Shown in pieces: positions 10,233-21,676 of a stretch of 64,000 bases of DNA. The notes beneath the pieces were generated by a model, which ran no database searches, was not told where the DNA came from, and worked only from the letters and a program-made list of their open reading frames with translations. This DNA is from Dactylis glomerata (taxonomy: Eukaryota; Streptophyta; Magnoliopsida; Poales; Poaceae): NCBI GenBank assembly GCA_007115705.1, contig QXEO01000339.1:7652518-7716517 (forward strand), in the 5' to 3' direction. The position numbers and the translations under genes were made by a program. Within the stretch, counting starts at the first letter, position 1; every line of letters begins with the position of its first letter.

Positions 10233-13200
10233 ATGATCACCGATCCCAAGGATGCAATCGACCTCAACCCGGACAACAACATCCCCGTCACGCTCGACGA
10301 TCTGTCCGAAGAACAGCGTCGGGAGGTTGAGCAAGAGGTTGAACGTCATCTTGAACAATGGAAGGCTAAGGAATTGAAGCGATACTTCAAGGCAAGGAAC
10401 AGCGTCGTCAAGAAGGTAATGCCGCCAAGCCCTTCTCCCGCATTGGATACTAAGGTAAGTAATTTGAACGAAGAAATTCCTCATCTATTTGATGTGTCCG
10501 TAGCTAGCAAATTTAGTTCTGATATAGCACATGCATCACACAGAATTACTCAATCAATGTCTAGTACGCTTGCAAAATTAAAGGACGAGTTTAATATAAA
10601 TTCTGAAACTAATCTACCTCGTCATGTTAGCTCTTTAATTCTGAAAATAAATGATGAACATCGTGACAAACAGTCGATGCCTCCAGAAAATAGTAGTTTC
10701 AATGCTTTACCTGTTCATATTCATACGACCAGTGAATCGGCTACTGCTATGCAGCCTCACGTTGTTTTCAATAGTAATCAGTATGGTCAAAATGCCAGTG
10801 GTTCAGCAAATAATTTTACACCTAGCGTTGCTGCTCCTATTGTTTCGACTTCGGTTCCACAAAATTACAACAACAATAACCGAAGTGTTTGCTTTAATTC
10901 CAATTTACAACAACCTAGTTATCAGACTGTAGCATATAATACACCACCGTTGCTACCAAAGGGTACTGGGGTTTCATACGGACTGGTACCAGATTCATGT
11001 TTTAATGGTTCTCCACAGGAAATCATGCATACTCAAATTTCTTTGCCGGAGATGCCATCACATACTTATGTTCCACCTGTTTCACAAATTAGTTCTCGAC
11101 AACCCACTGATAGTTTTAAGAATCAACTTGATAATATACTCAGAGAGTTTGGTTTGGAACCTAAGAGTAGAGCACGTGCATATCAACAACCATACCCTGA
11201 TTATTTTGACTTAACGCCATATCCTCGTGGTTTTACAATTCCAAATTTTGATAAGTTTACGGGGGAACATGGCAAATCAACTTATGAACACATAGGGCAA
11301 TTTTTAGCACAATGCAGTGATATCGGCACATCAGATGTTTATAGACTAAAATTATTCCCTTTATCTTTGTCTGATACTGCATTTACTTGGTTTACATCGC
11401 TTGCTCCTAATTCTATTTTAACATGGGCACAATTGGAGAAAAAATTTCATGATTATTTTTATAGCGGTGAAACTGAACTTCGACTTTCAGATTTAACCAT
11501 GGTTAGGCAGAAACATAATGAGCATGTTCATGATTATATTAGGAGGTTTCAAGATGTCAAAAACCGTTGTTTCAGCTTAAACATAGCCGAAAAGGATTTG
11601 GCTGATCTTGCCTTTTCGGGTCTGCTTGCTCATATTAAGGAAAAATTAGAAGGGCAAGAATTTTTAGATGTTAATCAAGTTTTGCAGAAAGCTTTGGCAC
11701 ATGAAAACCAGGCTAAAGAAATTAAAAAACAGAGCCGGTTAAAAGAAAATATGAATAAAGAGAAGGAAAACCACATGGTTAAGGATTTAGAATATGATGG
11801 TGATTCGGCTAGTGGTGATTATATTGACATATGTATAGCCGAATGGGTGCAAGCACCTACGTCAAAACCTTTTGCATATTCTGCTTTGAATCCTACACCT
11901 ACTAAGCGGGAGGATATAAAATACACTTTTGATGTTAGCAAGTGTGATAGAATTTTTGATATGTTGCTGCAAGAAAAGTTAATTAGAGTGAGAGAAGGTC
12001 ATGTAATTCCAATTCCAGAAGAATTGGCCAGAAGAGATTATTGTAAATGGCACAATTCTTTTTCTCACGCTATTAATGGTTGCAATGTGTTTCGTCGACA
12101 AGTTCAATTGGCCATTAGTGACGGACGATTGACGTTTATAGAAAGTGCTAAGATGAAGCTTGATACTGATCCTTTTCCTATCAATGTGATAGATTTTACA
12201 AACAAGAAAATGCTTATTCGGTCAGATCAGACCGAGTCTGCAAGAGGGAAAAATATTGTGATTGATGACAATGCTCCTCCAAGGATAATCAGGCCAAAAA
12301 ATCCCAAAGGAGGGTGGAAAATCAATAAAAAGAAGAAACAATCGGCTCCTATCCCAAAGCCGGCTGTTAAAAAGTTGTTGGACAAATACACTTTATGCAA
12401 GGATAACAATGTATTTAGTCAGTTTGGTGGTACTAAGTGTTCTCCTTGTGGACCGGAGGGTGATGAGCATAGGCCAGGTCCGTCATTGCATGAAGAAAGA
12501 GCTCGGTTTAGTTGGGAAGCTAGATCACATGAGGCCGCTGTGTTCCGAGGAAGCCGATCAACGGTACAGACTGCATATGGTAGAATTAATAAGGGTGACT
12601 GCAAGTTCGCATGGGTGCCAATCGGTCGTGAAAGTCATGTAGTATCACGTGATGGAACTGAGCATGGTTGCACCAAGAGTATTGCAGCGGCAGATACTAG
12701 ATTACATGCTGATTTAGAGCCTATTGTGCAGACACATTCAAATAAAGCAATGGTACCTATTAGTACTAGTCAGTCTGGTCCATCTGCTAGTCTATGCGCG
12801 AGAGACAGCCTTAAAGTTGGAGTTGGTCGTACAGCCGTGCATGGTTTAGAGATTGGTGGACACCAGTCAGTTGATGGTTCTGGTTCAGTTCAGAGAAGAG
12901 ATGTTAATAGAGAAGAGAAAGGTTTGGATCATATACGTGGTGCATCTTCTTGTACAAGTCAGAAAATTGAATCGGCTAGCATGCATACTGATCCAGTAAT
13001 GAGAAGCATTAGCTCAGGAAAGAGATTTCCTCCAATGGGTTTCAAGCCTAGTACTAGTTCATCTACGCAAGGTGGGGGTTCAGCTTCTAGAGGCAGCCTA
13101 AAAATTAAAGCTAGTAATGTATATGATCAGCAGAGTGTATTTTCGGCCAAGCAGGGAATATCTGCACCACGAACAGAAGTATGTCAGTGTAGGCCGAGAA

Positions 13201-13517
13201 ACTCGGGGGGCAGCAGAATTAAGTCAGCCGCACCAGAAACTAAACCACGACCTCAGTGGTGCCCGACGAGACTCACACCTACCCAGAAACGAGGGTTACA
13301 GTGACTGCGAGCATCGGAAATCCGAAAAGAGATAGCTGAGAAAAAGAACGATGAGTGGTTAAATAAAGGCAGACTGATGGTTTTGCCGAAGATGATTTGG
13401 ATAAAGAAGTGCATCATAGCAGATGAAAATATAAATGTGGATGACATGGTTACTGCTGGAGATTCAAAGAATATTACAGATGCACCTACTGATATGGATG
13501 TTGATCAAGGTCGATAA
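10233..13517 (+). pseudogene. Gypsy-type gag polyprotein, one in-frame stop
   Basis: The first ATG in frame is at 10233; an upstream GTG at 10179 lies in the LTR and is unlikely to be used. The frame is open to TGA at 13302-13304, then continues in the same frame to TAA at 13515-13517. Residues from about 11230 to 11720 match the retrotransposon gag core, including LKLFPLSLSDTAFTWF and a WAQLEKKFHDYF helix. A Cys/His cluster CKWHNSFSHAINGC lies near 12050. No protease, integrase or RT follows. The N-terminal 300 residues are Ser/Asn/Gln-rich; the C-terminal third is also low-complexity and was still coding-like before the stop. The product would be a structural Gag for assembly of element RNA. 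Confidence 0.8.
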
Positions 13518-14474
13518 TCTGGCCTGCGTCACGTTGACAGAGACATCGGTTAAGTTGCAATATGGTAAGATACTATGTTTGGCCGATGCTAGTATTAAGT
13601 GCCCGTATAGACATTTCGAGGAATATTGTTTTGGAAAGAGCGATACGCATGAGACAATTGAAGATTTTTATGACACGGAGAAGCTTGGGACAAGTATTAA
13701 TTCTCATCGGCCGGCTCAGCATTCCAATGTCTATATTTAACATGGAAGCCGATTAGAACAACATGTATAGAGTTATCAGCACGGTGTTTGGCGTAAGAAG
13801 ACCACAAGAAGGACTACATCATTGCTTATCCAGGTCGTCGCTTGCTCGAAGCTAAAAATCGGTATGTGTTTACTAAGCAGTAATGCATGTACAATAGTTC
13901 CGCATTATCTACTTTTTAGTATTTGTGTACAGCAACCGATTTTTGGTGGTAGGATTGCATGAAAATAAAATATCACTTTGCATATAAATCGCTGCTATTA
14001 GGGGTATTACCGATATTATTGTTTTAATTCCACCCAACAATCTTGTTTATAAGACATCGGTCCTCTCAGAATATCTTTGTACGAATAGCCAAGCTGAGTA
14101 TGAACCTCTACAGATAGTTTACAAAATTTAGTAGACATAGGTGTGAAAGACATTGTTGCTAAAAATTCGCTTGTGGTAGAACAAAAAATTAAAAGAGAAT
14201 TTCAGTGTTTTGATAGTTCACTAAATAGCTACTTGGACCGATGTTTGGACACGATTAAGTATCTACATACTTTTACGAACAGCCTTATACCTATAGATAC
14301 AAATTCTAGATCTAATTGTTTAGCACATCAAGCATCTGGTTATGACATAATTAGCAAAGGAAAAAATTTCACTTAGAAAAACCGATGCTTGCTACTGTTG
14401 AAAGTGACCGATCTAGTGGCTGTTAGTTCGGTACATGGTGCAGCTGGTCTTGACTCAGTTCTGAAAGTAGTGAT
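13518..14474 (+). other. Internal non-coding region of gag-only element
   Basis: No credible gene after the gag frame. The sequence is AT-rich with scattered CCGAT words. It ends at the Copia target site GTGAT (14470-14474). The rest of the internal region resumes at 40842. Confidence 0.6.
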
Positions 14475-14647
14475 TGAAAGGACATTCTTTGTATCTCTTG
14501 TTTTGTGTGTTAGATATCAATACTTATGATTTATTTAATACTGTGATGAAGTATTTCAGGTTAAACATTATTTGTATTCATCACAAAGATCAAAGGAAGA
14601 AGGAAGCAAATCTGTGAAGAAACTGCAAAAAAATCTGTCAGTCAAAC

Positions 14648-14842
14648 CGGATTATCCGGCCCCTGGCAGGGGGCGGATATTCCGCCCCCCCAGGATTTTT
14701 CAAGCGACGATTTGCTCCCACAAGGCGCGGCTCTCTGTATTGGAGGCGGATATTTTGTCGGATATTTTCCCCGGATATTTCGGGGGGGGGGCAAAATCCC
14801 CAAAACCGGATTATCCGCCCCCCACTTAGGGCGGATTATCCG
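14648..14842. repeat. CGGATNATCCG palindrome cluster in Copia 5' LTR
   Basis: Exact CGGATTATCCG at 14648-14658, 14807-14817 and 14832-14842. Variants include CGGATATTCCG at 14674-14684 and several CGGATATTT half-sites near 14750-14780. The same set recurs in the 3' LTR around 39790-39990. Confidence 0.85.
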
Positions 14843-14880
14843 CCCCCCAGAAAACTGCAAACGGCTAGTTTTTGAGGGGG

Positions 14881-14888
14881 TATAAATC
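14881..14888 (+). promoter_or_regulatory. TATA box of Copia 5' LTR
   Basis: TATAAATC directly after a GGGGG run. The 3' LTR carries the same box at 40030-40037. Confidence 0.65.
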
Positions 14889-15687
14889 CCCCCTCTCTTC
14901 TTCCACCTGGAGTTGCTCGACATAGTCAAGATCCAAGCTTCCAGCTGAGCCACTAAATTGCATCGATCTCCTCTTCCTCCCACTCAATCGTGTTGATCTT
15001 TGGAGGATTGAAGGAGAAGACCTAGATCTACGTTTCCATCCAATTAGTTTTGGTTTCCCCCTTGATTTGTGAGAGGGGCTTGTTACTCTTGTGCTCATTG
15101 GAGCTCAAGAGCTTGTGGGTTCTTTCTAAGCGATTTGTGACCTTGGAGAACTCGTCGGGAGGCACCAATTAAGTTGTGGTGTGTGCCCCGGCCTTGGAGC
15201 ATCGAGTTTTGGTGGCTCGGTGCATTTGGTGAGGACCCTCCAAGTTGTGGAGTGTGCCTCATCCTTGTGAAGGTTCTAGTTGTTGACCTCAAGGGCAACA
15301 TAGTGATTCGTGCCTCTCCACATCGGTGGAAGGACACGAAGGAGATTACGGTGTGCCATATCACGGCTATTCGGTGTTTCACTTTGGTGAACACCGCACC
15401 GCTCCAACGGAGACGTAGCTTCCATTGGGAAGTGAACTTGGGGATAAATCCTCTGCGTCACTTTGTTGGTTATTTCTAAACTTACCTTCACGAATTTATT
15501 TACTAGCTTTTATATATTGTATATCTTGTGCTAGTGATAGTTTGCTCATCATATAGGGTTGTTCATCTAGTTGCATAATCTAGATAACTTATATTTGAGC
15601 AATCCCCGTTTAATTTGAAAAAGAAGTAAAATTTGTAGTTAACCTATTCACCCCCCCCTCTAGTTAACCTCTCGATCACTTTTCAAT

Positions 15688-15699
15688 TGGTATCAGAGC
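15688..15699 (+). promoter_or_regulatory. Primer-binding site (initiator tRNA-Met)
   Basis: TGGTATCAGAGC, the standard Copia primer site, starts three bases after the 5' LTR. Confidence 0.95.
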
Positions 15700-15739
15700 C
15701 TCGTCTCTTTATTAAAGGCTTTACCGCCTAAAGAGGAGG

Positions 15740-18100
15740 ATGGGTGATCCCACCCCCATGGAATTGATGCAACAACAGCTCAATGACATGGCAACGAAAT
15801 CCGAGGAAAGGATGAGTAGGTTGGAGGAGCTAATGAGTAAATTAGTTGAGAAACCTACATCTAGTCAAGGTGAAAGTGCTCCCTTAGATGAAAATGGTAA
15901 TCCTATAGCTCCATCCAAAAATCCAGAGAACTCAACAAATAAAGATAAACCTGAGTTTAGTTACCTTTACAATAACTCTCCAAATCTTCAACATCCACAT
16001 GTAAACAATCTTGGCAAGCCTCCGTTGGTAGATAGGGCTCGGTTTACTAACTGGAAAGCTTCCATGAAGTCTCATATGTGCAGCTCTTCAATGCAAATAT
16101 GGCGAGTTGTTGAGAAGGGATTCTACCCTAAAGACCTCGAGAACTTGACCTCAAGCGAAGTGATTGATCAACAACTTGATGCAAATGCAATGCACATGCT
16201 TGAAAATGCAATGGTCAATGAAGGAGTTGAACACATTTGTGCTCTTCCAAATGCCAAGGCTGCTTGGGACTACATCCTTGCTATGTATGATGGCAACACA
16301 AGCATGCAACGATCAAGAAAATCAGCTCTTCAACGACAAGTAGATCACTTCATCATGAAGGAAGGAGAGTCCCCGGATGATGTGCACCGAAGACTCAAGG
16401 CTCTTGTGGTGGACATGATTGATGTCGGATTCAAGGATTGTGATGATGATTGGATCAAAGAGAAGCTTCTTCAAACCTTGATCCCATACAATCAAAACAT
16501 GGTGCAAAACATCCAAACAAGGACAGACTACATGGATCTCACTCCCAATGATATAGTAGGATGTTTTGTTACAATGAACATGTTGAAGGAATCCTCTGAC
16601 GATGTGCTTGCTCGTGTCAATGGGATGAAGAGGGTATCACTTGCCTTGAAGGCAACATCTTATGAAGAAGAATCAAATGATGATGGTGCTCTCACCTATG
16701 TGCCATCCGAGAAGGAGAAGTGGCAATCACACAACGAGTGTCTAGCTCTTGCTCAACACAATTGGTGGAAGAAAGGAGACTTTAGGTCAAATGCCACCAA
16801 GAACAAGGGAAGAGAAAGTTCAAGCATGAAGAAAGCAAGGACTTGCTTTAATTGTGGAGATAGTGAGCACTTTGTTGCGGAGTGCCCATTCAAGAGTAGA
16901 ATTGCGAATGGTGGACGGCTTATTAAGAAGAAGAACTTTGCCCCCAAGAACAAGAACTTCATGAAGAAGGTACCTCAAAAGGCAATGATGGCTAATGAGC
17001 AAGAATACCTATCCGGTGGAGAAGAAAGTGAAGATGAAAGCGAACAAGTGGGAATGGCGGCCGTGGCTATGGGAGTCATTCCCTCGTCATTGGACTCACT
17101 CTTCTCCAACCCAAATGACTTGAAAGGTCCCACCAAGCACAAGTGCCTCATGGCAAAGGGTACTATCCCAAAGGTGATATCTCCACTCACACCTTCAAAT
17201 TCGTGTTCTCCATCCTTGCTAGATTGTGTTGAGAATCTAGAGGACAAAAATGCTATTAGACTCTCAAAACTTATGAAGTCCTTTGAAGGAGAACATAAAA
17301 TTGCTTTTGATGCTCTCATGTCACAACTTGGTAATGCTAATAGAACCATCGATGAGCATGAAGATAAAATCATGGAACTTGAGGGTTTTACTCGTGATGA
17401 TGCTAATAGAATAGCGGAGCTTGAAGAAGCCCTAGATAAATCTCTATGCTTAAATGATGCTATCTCGGAAACTTTTAGCTTGGACTTGTCCAAAATGATG
17501 AGTGACCGTGACCATGCTCTTAGTAAGCTTGAGGAGTATTTAGGAGAAAATGAAAACCTTAACAATGGTCATAATGAACTTCTTAAGAATTTTGAGCAAC
17601 TTGAGAAAACTCACAAAGCTCTCTCAAGTGAACTCAAAGCACTTAAGGAGTCACATGACATCTCCCAAAAGAAGAAAATAAATGATAATGCTTGTGCCAC
17701 TAACCCTTTGTGTGTCAAAGCACTTCTTATTGAGGAGAACAATAGGTTGAAGACACAACTTGAGAAAGGCCTTGTCTCTTGCATTCAAGGAGAAAAGAAC
17801 CTCAATGAGCTTTTGAGAAATCAAAAGAAAGTTGTAGGTAAACAAGGTCTTGGATTTGGAACCGAGAAGGCCATTGAGAAGAAGAAGTCAACTCCCTCCA
17901 CTAATGCTATTGTTTTTGTGAAGGAGGGGGAGTTGGCTAATGATGAAGATGAGTTTGATGCTCTTGCCAAGAGCATTGTGTCTAAGAAAACTTCTTCCCA
18001 TAACAATTTTGCGGGAAAATACAATCCATCATATGTGCTTTTGAAATCTAAAAATGGACATGTATTTGCAAAATATGTTGGCAAATCTTATGGTAGTGAT
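15740..18100 (+). pseudogene. Copia (Sirevirus-like) gag, split by element X
   Basis: Starts at ATG 15740, 41 bp after the primer site. The N-terminus is hydrophilic with an early helical segment. The core from about residue 95 (RFTNWKASMKSHM, then the UBN2-type gag domain) is followed by a CCHC knuckle CFNCGDSEHFVAEC near 16850-16893. A long coiled-coil-like region fills roughly residues 480-700. The TGA at 18101-18103 is not native: it is the first three bases of the inserted LTR. The frame continues after the insertion at 26276 and ends with TAA at 26360-26362. The long gag with coiled coils is typical of Sireviruses. Confidence 0.88.
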
Positions 18101-20492
18101 TGATACGTCTCAAACGTATCTATAATTTTTGATGCTCCATGCTTCGTTTTACACCATTTGCCTATTGTTTCGTTACACTTAGTGGCATTTTTATACACTT
18201 TCCGGAACTAACCTATTAACGAAGTGCCACAGTGCCAGTTTCCTGTTTTCTGTTGTTTTTGTGTTTCAGAAGTGATACATGATCCCTACACTTGTGAACG
18301 GTTGATGGCGCCAGAAAATTAGCTGATGCCAAGTTGACGTGGGAACAGATGTCCTTGTGCGTGGTGATTGACCAGCCCGTTGGGAACCCCAAGAGGAAGG
18401 TATGATGAGTGTAGCGGCTAGTTTTCCCTCAGTTAAGAAACCAAGGTTTAATGTCGATCTTGAAGAAGAGAGATGGTGACGACTGAAGGTGATGCTTGCT
18501 AGCTTGCGACAGCAGCGGACAATTTATATGTGGCGCCTCGTCCAAGCTTTGCTTGCTAGCTGCAACGTGGAACCTGCACACACACAAACAAATACTTTGT
18601 TCCCAACTTGCGATGAGGTTGTCAATCTCACCGGTTTGCTTGAAACAAAGGTTATGAGTGTATCGAGTGGAAAACAGTAGTAATATGCTAGTAAAGTAAA
18701 CAGTGCGGGAATAGTAAACAGTTGATTGCAATATGATTAAAATAGGACCGGGGTCCACAGTTCACTAGTGGTGTCTCTCCATAGATAAAATAACATGCTG
18801 GGTAAACAAATTACAGTTGGGCAATTGGTAGAATAGAGCTAACGTGATATGTCAAGAAGATCACTATGAGATTTACTCTGGGCATTACAACAAAATACAT
18901 AGACCGCCATCCAGCTGCATCTATGACTAATAATCCACCCCCGGGGATATCATCCGAACACCCTAGAAGTATTAAGTTGCGAACAACAGATAATTGCATT
19001 AAGCAAAGTGTGTAATGTAAACAAAGCATATGCCCTTGAGCATATGAATGTTGTTTTCTCCCTAGTAGCAACAGAACATCTACCACCTTAGAGGTTTCTG
19101 TCACTCCCCCAGGTGAAATAGAGGCATGAACCCACTATCGAGCATAAATACCCCCTCTTGGAGTCACTAGCAACTACTCGGCCAAGATAGCTACTAACAA
19201 CGGAGAGCATGCAAGATCATAAACAACATAGAGATAACAAAAGATATAATTCAGTACAACAACTTAATCATAAACACCAATATTCATCGGATCCCAACAA
19301 ACCAACATCATAGTATTACATAATGGTGATCTCAATCATGTAAGGCAGCTCATGAGATCTAAACATGTGCTTCATGTAAGGCAGTAGCTAGATGGTTGTC
19401 TTCTCCACCATGTGCTTCATGTTTAGATCTCATGAGCTGCCATACATGATTGAGATCACTGTTATGTAATTCTATGATGTTGGTTTGTTGGGATCCGATG
19501 AATATTGGTGTTTATGATTAAGTTGCTGTACTGAATTATATCTTTTGTTATCTCTATGTTGTTTATGATCTTGCATGCTCTCCGTTGTTAGTAGCTATCT
19601 TGGCCGAGTAGTTGCTAGTGACTCCAAGAGGGGGTATTTATGCTCGATAGTGGGTTCATGCCTCTATTTCACCTGGGGCAGTGACAGAAACCTCTAAGGT
19701 GGTAGATGTGCTGTTGCTACTAGGGGGAAAACAACATTCATATGCTCAAGGGCATATGCTTTGTTTACATTACACACTTTGCTTAATGCAATTATCTGTT
19801 GTTCGCAACTTAATACTTCTAGGGTGTTCGGATGATATCCCCGGGGGTGGATTATTAGTCATAGATGCAGCTGGATGGCGGTCTATGTATTTTGTTGTAA
19901 TGCCCAGAGTAAATCTCATAGTGATCTTCTTGACATAACACGTTAGCTCTATTCTATCAATTGCCCAACTGTAATTTGTTTACCCAGCATGTTATTTTAT
20001 CTATGGAGAGACACCACTAGTGAACTGTGGACCCCGGTCCTATTTTAATCATATTGCAATCAACTGTTTACTTTTCCCGCACTGTTTACTTTACTCGCAT
20101 ACTATATTGTTTTCCACTCGATACACTCATAACCTTTGTTTCAAGCAAACCGGTGAGATTGACAACCTCATCGCAAGTTGGGAACAAAGTATTTGTTTGT
20201 GTGTGTGCAGGTTCCACGTTGCAGCTAGCAAGCAAAGCTTGGACGAGGCGCCACATATAAATTGTCCGCTGCTGTCGCAAGCTAGCAAACATCACCTTCA
20301 GTCGTCATCGCCTCTCTTCTCCTGATCGATATTAAACCTTGGTTTCTTAACTGAGGGAAAACTTGCTGCTACACTCATCATACCTTCCTCTTGGGGTTCC
20401 CAATGGGCTGGTCAAGCACCACGCACAAGGACGTCTGCTTCCACATCAACTAGGCATCAGCTCTTTTCTGACGCCATCACCACCAAGTAGCA
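18101..20492 (+). repeat. Rearranged 5' LTR of element X
   Basis: 18101-18275 matches the LTR start. What follows (18301-19367) is an inverted copy of the LTR's distal part, and 19418-20492 is that part in normal orientation. The segment equivalent to 24748-25157 of the 3' LTR, including its TATA box, is missing. Confidence 0.85.
18301..20480. repeat. Palindrome of about 2.2 kb (arms about 1.07 kb)
   Basis: Left arm about 18301-19367 and right arm about 19418-20480, with a 50-bp spacer containing a second ATGTGCTTCATGT. The same peptide (MTETSKVVDVLLLLG) appears on - at 19104 and on + at 19681, which shows the symmetry. The arms remain very similar. Confidence 0.85.
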
Positions 20493-20512
20493 GCCACTTT
20501 TCTGGCGCCGTT

Positions 20513-20530
20513 GCCGGGGAAGAGAGAAGA
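20513..20530 (+). promoter_or_regulatory. Primer-binding site of element X
   Basis: TGGCGCCGTTGCCGGGGA lies 20 bp after the 5' LTR, a frequent primer site in grass Gypsy elements. Element Y has the identical site. Confidence 0.85.
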
Positions 20531-20707
20531 CTTCTGCGAGGGGAGTTCTTCGCACACACATTCTTTACTTTGTTATTATTTTGCTTTACTTTATTTTATT
20601 TTACCTGCATTGCTTTTTATATCAAAAAACCAAAAAAAAATTAGAATCCTTGGTAGTTGTTATTTTTGTTGGTCTGTTATTTTCTTGCTTTATCATGCTT
20701 TCTATCA

Positions 20708-21676
20708 ATGGTTGGTTTCTTTGAAACTAATTCTTTTTGGCAAGGTGGGTTCACGGAAGAGCAGCAAAATTCTTATGATGAACACCGCTTGTCACAGAAA
20801 GGGAAACACTTATGGGAACAAATCAATAGATTATATATCATTGCTAGAAATGTGTGCTCTACTTATAATGTTACTTATTGCTTTGATGAATCTTGTTGCT
20901 GTAGGAGGTATAAACACCTCCCTTTTCAATGTGAGTATAATGATGATGTTACCATATCTTCTTATATTAATGGAAATTATAACTTTTATGATGTGGAACA
21001 AATTGAAGAATTTATTGCTTGGAAGGGTGCATTCGAACTTGCTTACTTGCTTGAAAATACTGATGATGCACCTTATAAATATGAGGTTTATGATATACTC
21101 ACATTTTGCTTTGATAATTACAAGGAAGGAAATGGCTATATTCTTAAATATCTTAATAGATGCTCTCCAACGGAAGAGACTAATGCCTTGAAGGAGCCTA
21201 TGGAAGAAGAAATTGGAAGCTCATTGGATGAAAAAGAGGAGGAGAGTGATGATCAAGAGGAGGAAGAATGGAGCTACACATGTCTACCTCCCAATAAGAG
21301 TAACTCTTTAACTAATACCTTATTTGATAGCCCTCCATGCTTAACAAAGGAGGATGAGTGTGATATTTATATTGTTGAGTTTGTTCATGATGCTACTGAA
21401 AATTATTATGAGAGAGGAAAATATGGTTGTTGGAATTCTCATGTTACTAAAACACCTCTCTCTATACTGAAAGTTCCAAAGTTGCTCTTGTTTTATCTAC
21501 CCATACTTGCTACTATGTGCTTATTTGATTTATTTTCTTACAAGATTCCTATACATAGGAAGTGGGTTAGACTTAAATGTGTTTTATATTTGCTCATTGA
21601 TGCTCTTTTTGGCTTCCATTCATATTTCTTATGTGAGCATCTTCGCACCTGTCTGCGCCTAGCTCAAAGGCGTTAA
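20708..21676 (+). CDS. Element X ORF: unknown protein with shared C-terminal module
   Basis: ATG at 20708 (MVGFFETNSFWQGG) gives 322 residues; an upstream TTG-started extension is unlikely. No gag, protease or other known domain is recognised. The N-terminal half is Cys/Tyr-rich (CFDESCCCRRYK). An acidic linker follows around residues 185-215, then the block VHDATENYYERGKYG, a hydrophobic stretch LLLFYLPILATMCLFDLF and basic YKIPIHRKW. The same C-terminal block is encoded by element Y, although the two families differ elsewhere. It is the only long ORF in the element and is unbroken. Membrane association or RNA binding is possible but unproven. Confidence 0.6.
   Translation: MVGFFETNSFWQGGFTEEQQNSYDEHRLSQKGKHLWEQINRLYIIARNVCSTYNVTYCFDESCCCRRYKHLPFQCEYNDDVTISSYINGNYNFYDVEQIEEFIAWKGAFELAYLLENTDDAPYKYEVYDILTFCFDNYKEGNGYILKYLNRCSPTEETNALKEPMEEEIGSSLDEKEEESDDQEEEEWSYTCLPPNKSNSLTNTLFDSPPCLTKEDECDIYIVEFVHDATENYYERGKYGCWNSHVTKTPLSILKVPKLLLFYLPILATMCLFDLFSYKIPIHRKWVRLKCVLYLLIDALFGFHSYFLCEHLRTCLRLAQRR

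Larger units (their letters stand above)
14475..15685 (+). repeat. 5' LTR of Copia element
   Basis: 1211 bp, TGAAAGGACATTC...CACTTTTCA. TATAAATC at 14881-14888 is a good TATA box. Several CGGATNATCCG palindromes lie upstream of it. Confidence 0.92.

Noticed and set aside
15688..15699. tRNA-like sequence TGGTATCAGAGC
   Set aside because: It is the primer-binding site complementary to initiator tRNA, not a tRNA gene.
16975..17565. 196-codon minus-strand ORF
   Set aside because: Antisense shadow of the coiled-coil part of Copia gag.
18811..19104. Conserved 85-97-codon ORF (MTETSKVVDVL...) seen here on -, and on + at 19681 and 25459
   Set aside because: It recurs only because it lies in the LTR of element X and its inverted copy; no domain and no independent evidence of coding.
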